Origin: JBBTCX01 sp964494205
GTDB lineage: Bacteria > Planctomycetota > Phycisphaerae > UBA1845
Reading direction: 5' to 3'
Assembly (NCBI GenBank): GCA_964494205.1
Contig: CAZBRD010000003.1
Location: 124,001-188,000, forward strand
Length of the DNA: 64,000 nucleotides
This document shows positions 61,634-64,000 of this stretch, one piece after another (the first letter of the stretch is position 1; each line of letters opens with the position of its first letter). Under the pieces are notes generated by a model that made no database searches, was not told the origin of the DNA, and was given only the letters and a program-made list of their open reading frames with translations. A program made the translations under genes and the position numbers.

Positions 61634-62200
61634 AAAACCTAAAGCCTAAAACCTAAACGCCTAAATTGGCTCATCGTGGTCTACAGATCGAAAATTTGCC
61701 TCTTGTCTCACCGTCCAAGGTCCACCGTTATCGAGTTTTGTTACGATCCTCCGTTTTTATGACAATCGCACCGAGTATCTTGGATACCTCGATCGCTTCC
61801 GATTTCGATGACAAAACGCGTTGCATAGGCAAGAGTTCCAGCCGTTGAGTTAATTCAAGCCAGTATTGCACTTCATGGGCCTCCTTACGAGCAATTCCGA
61901 TTTTGAAAACAAAGTCAGCGTCAGAAATAGCCGCGTCAGCCTCCCAGACATTTGCTCCGATGGATGTCGTCGCGCGACCCAGTTGCTTGCCGATGATCCA
62001 ACCTCTGGTTTCATTCGGGAGTTCAAAAAGGGCACGCATTACATCTGCACCGAATTGCAGACTTCGTTCCTTTAGGTCTCCAAATATCCGCGGCACTCTT
62101 CACTCCAAAGTCGAATATGTGAACGTTGCCCTACGTGGTTCTTTTGACGCCGCCTTTTTTTCGCTTACTTTAGGCGTTTAGGTTTTAGGCTTTAGGTTTT
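61634..62200. mobile_element. 567-bp cassette bounded by perfect 32-bp inverted repeats
   Basis: Left arm 61634-61665 and right arm 62169-62200 are exact reverse complements over 32 bp. Each consists of four CCTAAA units with 0-2 extra bases between them. The cassette holds one gene (four-helix-bundle protein) and nothing else. It lies between moxR and DUF58, in an operon whose other junctions overlap by a few nucleotides. No transposase and no target duplication were seen. A transcript would fold into a 32-bp stem with the gene in the loop. Confidence 0.85.
61728..62096 (-). CDS. Four-helix-bundle protein of the S23/23S rRNA intervening-sequence family
   Basis: A 122-residue all-helical protein. 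The pattern FGDLKERSLQFGADVMRALF, QLGRATTSIGANVWEADAAI, FVFKIGIARKEAHEVQYWLE and LELLPMQRVLSSKSEAIEVS matches the four-helix-bundle/S23 family ('qllRsatSi..Ni.EG......F...l.iA..S..E..ywl'). Members are encoded in intervening sequences of 23S rRNA genes and also occur as scattered genes. The GTG start at 62096 has GGAG six bases upstream. It is the only gene of the inverted-repeat cassette and is read in the operon direction. Confidence 0.9.
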   Translation of the reverse strand: MPRIFGDLKERSLQFGADVMRALFELPNETRGWIIGKQLGRATTSIGANVWEADAAISDADFVFKIGIARKEAHEVQYWLELTQRLELLPMQRVLSSKSEAIEVSKILGAIVIKTEDRNKTR

Positions 62201-62218
62201 CTCCGCCGTCCAATACGT

Positions 62219-63214
62219 TTACGGTACGGGTACGTGATCCAACACTGCCTGTACAACATCTTTCGACGTCTTCTCTTCCGCTTCGGCTTCGTAGGTGACG
62301 ATGACGCGGTGGCGGAGGACATCCATTGCGATTGTCTTGACGTCCTGCGGCGTTACGTAACCGCGGCCATTGATGAACGCGGTAGCTTTGGCGCCTATGG
62401 TGAGGGCGAGCGTTGCGCGGGGCGAGGCACCGTATTGCACCCAATCGCGGATCGGCAGATCGTAGGAGCCGGGGTCGCGGGTGGCCATGGTGATGTCGAC
62501 GATATAGTCCTTGATCTTGTCGTCGATGTAGATTTCGTCGACGGTCTCGCGAGCACGAATGATGTCATCCGGTGACATCACGGAGTCGATTTCTAGTTGC
62601 GGTTTGGTCATGCCCATGCGGTCGAGGATGCGGCGTTCCTCTTCTTTCGTCGGGTAATCGACGACGATCTTCATCATGAAACGGTCGACTTGCGCTTCGG
62701 GAAGCGGATACGTTCCTTCCTGTTCAATGGGGTTTTGCGTGGCGAGAACGAGGAACGGGTCTTTCAACGTGAATGTCTCTTTGCCGATGGTTACCTGACG
62801 TTCCTGCATAGCCTGCAGTAGGGCGGATTGCACTTTGGCTGGTGCGCGGTTGATTTCGTCGGCGAGAATGATGTTCGAGAAAATCGGTCCTTTTTGGACG
62901 ACGAACGCGCCGTCGCTCGCGCGATAGATCAACGTACCGATCAAGTCCGCGGGAAGCAGGTCGGGCGTGAATTGAAGTCGCTGGAAGCCGGTATCGATGC
63001 CCTTTGCCAAGCACGCGACGGCTGTCGTCTTGGCGAGGCCGGGCACGCCTTCGATCAGCAGGTGGCCGTTGCCGAGGAGGCCGACCAACATGCGGTTGAG
63101 CAGAATGTCCTGCCCGACGATCACGCGGTGCATCTGCTCGAGGAGCCGACGAAAAGGCTCGCTGCGAGAAGCCACTTCCTTACCAATACTGCGAACATCC
63201 ACTTCGGTTGGCAT
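62219..63214 (-). CDS. moxR: MoxR-family AAA+ ATPase
   Basis: A 331-residue AAA+ protein. GGAGAG precedes the ATG at 63214; the frame is open to 63307, but that extension is not needed. Walker A is LIEGVPGLAKTTAVACLA, Walker B is IILADEINRAPAKVQSALL and sensor 1 is VLATQNPIEQEGTYPLPEAQ. DRFMMKIVVDYPTKEEE and YGASPRATLALTIGAKA complete the MoxR signature. It remodels or activates partner proteins with VWA domains, here probably DUF58 and BatA/BatB. It is the first gene of the leftward operon. The stop is 18 nt from the cassette. Confidence 0.93.
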   Translation of the reverse strand: MPTEVDVRSIGKEVASRSEPFRRLLEQMHRVIVGQDILLNRMLVGLLGNGHLLIEGVPGLAKTTAVACLAKGIDTGFQRLQFTPDLLPADLIGTLIYRASDGAFVVQKGPIFSNIILADEINRAPAKVQSALLQAMQERQVTIGKETFTLKDPFLVLATQNPIEQEGTYPLPEAQVDRFMMKIVVDYPTKEEERRILDRMGMTKPQLEIDSVMSPDDIIRARETVDEIYIDDKIKDYIVDITMATRDPGSYDLPIRDWVQYGASPRATLALTIGAKATAFINGRGYVTPQDVKTIAMDVLRHRVIVTYEAEAEEKTSKDVVQAVLDHVPVP

Positions 63215-63612
63215 GTACAATTCTCTCCGAAAGTCCAACGATTCAACGCCTGTTGCGACTGTATCGACGCGAAATGACAGACGCAAGAAAGGGAGAAATG
63301 CTGTCACCAGGAGATGCCAAAGGGCGTCATCGCTCGCAACTTATTACGCCTTCGTTGCAGGAGCGCAACACTTTCGTTCGTGATCGGACGGCGTAAGGAT
63401 CATGATGTTTCAGAATTGTAATTGCGTTGTTGGGGTTGCGTGTCTCTACCGTTACAGCGCTTCAAGACTTGAATCGTAGGGCGGGTTTCACCCGCCGCCA
63501 TAAAGAACGATGTGTTTCGGCGGGTAGAACGCGCCCTGCTTCTACACGTGCGCAAGCAACGATGCCATGTTAGCAAATCGTGTGCAAGCAAGTCGTGGCA
63601 GGAAGGGCTTCG
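63215..63612. other. Gap between response regulator and moxR with hairpin repeats
   Basis: About 400 bp without a credible gene. A hairpin repeat TCGTAG then GGCGGGT-TTC-ACCCGCC (63474-63496) is the inverse of the family at 43760-43782, and a weaker relative lies near 63519-63545. The moxR promoter should be in the 63215-63400 part. Confidence 0.6.
63474..63496. repeat. Hairpin repeat, reverse orientation
   Basis: TCGTAG-GGCGGGT-TTC-ACCCGCC. Its reverse complement is GGCGGGT-GAA-ACCCGCC-CTACGA, identical to 43760-43782 in the stem and tail. Confidence 0.8.
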
Positions 63613-63993
63613 TTATGCCTTAGCGGGTTGCAAAGCTGTGCGGATTTCGGCGATCAGTTGATCGACTTTGAAGGGCTTAAACAGAACCGACGAGAGGCCT
63701 TCTCGTCGGGCGCGAACAATGGAATGGTTCGGGTCATATCCAAACCCCGTCGTCAGGATGACCGGCGTGTCGGGGTTCGCCTGCTTGGCGGCTGCGAATA
63801 CCTCGTAGCCATTCTTGCCCGGCATCTGGATGTCGCTGAGCACAAGGTCGAAACGGTTTTCCTGCACAAGGCGGGCGGCTTCAATTCCGTCGGAGGCGGT
63901 CACGACCGAACAGCCAACGTTGGTCAGCACGTCGCGAACGGTGTCGCGAATGATATCTTCGTCATCGACAACGAGAATTCGCTTGTCGGCCAA
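63613..63993 (-). CDS. Single-domain response regulator (CheY-like receiver)
   Basis: A 126-residue receiver domain. RILVVDDEDIIRDTV supplies the acidic pair D10/D11. The phosphorylation site is D54 in LVLSDIQMPGKNGYE. The switch residue lies in VILTTGFG (T81/T82) and the conserved lysine is K106 in LFKPFKV. There is no output domain, so it acts by binding partners or in a phosphorelay. It begins 8 bp inside the window edge, so a cognate kinase may lie just outside. It is separated from moxR by 398 bp of repeat-containing sequence. Confidence 0.93.
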   Translation of the reverse strand: MADKRILVVDDEDIIRDTVRDVLTNVGCSVVTASDGIEAARLVQENRFDLVLSDIQMPGKNGYEVFAAAKQANPDTPVILTTGFGYDPNHSIVRARREGLSSVLFKPFKVDQLIAEIRTALQPAKA

Positions 63994-64000
63994 GAGTGGG

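Overview
The window is a piece of a Planctomycetota genome (probably Phycisphaerae-like), with about 9.3 kb of phage-like DNA at its left end. The chromosomal part points to that phylum. It has dockerin-tailed secreted proteins, FG-GAP propellers, proteins ending in paired CxxC ribbons, a signal peptidase I with a large insert, a PQQ-propeller/esterase fusion, an EpsI-like protein, a giant TPR protein, and a long MoxR/DUF58/Bat operon. Many short hairpin repeats lie between and sometimes inside genes. The left 9.3 kb is visibly more AT-rich and uses different codons.

Region 1 (1-9.36 kb) is a phage or prophage segment. A leftward module holds two small proteins built of sigma-54-like helix-turn-helix units, a KTSC-domain protein, two small proteins and the large terminase, which is cut by the window edge. 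A divergent tape-measure-like gene follows. Then come a hairpin-packed 1 kb convergent intergenic region, an unknown gene, a D12-class adenine methyltransferase with a coupled partner, and a small zinc-ribbon protein closed by a clear terminator.

Region 2 (9.4-25.4 kb) holds rpmA without rplU beside it, an exported protein, a FlK-like hotdog protein, the propeller/pseudo-esterase, an M61 peptidase, an S8 peptidase with dockerin and Ig domains, an FTCD-type protein, a 1522-residue TPR membrane protein and an EpsI-like protein.

Region 3 (25.7-38.8 kb) starts with a NeuD-type acetyltransferase. Next is a four-gene, translationally overlapping lipid operon: a reductase/adenylation/ACP/PlsC megaprotein, a HAD phosphatase, a zinc alcohol dehydrogenase and a lipid kinase. 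It resembles the Myxococcus ether-lipid (elb) genes. An M50 peptidase, LptB, signal peptidase I and a small membrane protein follow.

Region 4 (38.9-53.5 kb) has a duplicated pair of secreted multi-FKBP proteins, a saccharopine-dehydrogenase-like protein and an EamA transporter, both with hairpin repeats inserted in frame. It also has two FG-GAP/dockerin proteins, one lying between 99-bp direct repeats, a TldD/TldE pair whose TldD carries a Tat-like lipoprotein signal, and an orphan antitoxin-like gene.

Region 5 (53.5-64 kb) is a leftward operon moxR - DUF58 - BatD-like lipoprotein - batA - batB - batC - batD - batE, with nearly every junction overlapping by 1-7 nt. The exception is the moxR/DUF58 junction. 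There a 567-bp cassette carries a four-helix-bundle (S23/IVS-type) gene between perfect 32-bp inverted repeats. A response regulator gene ends the window. I saw no tRNA, rRNA or CRISPR array.
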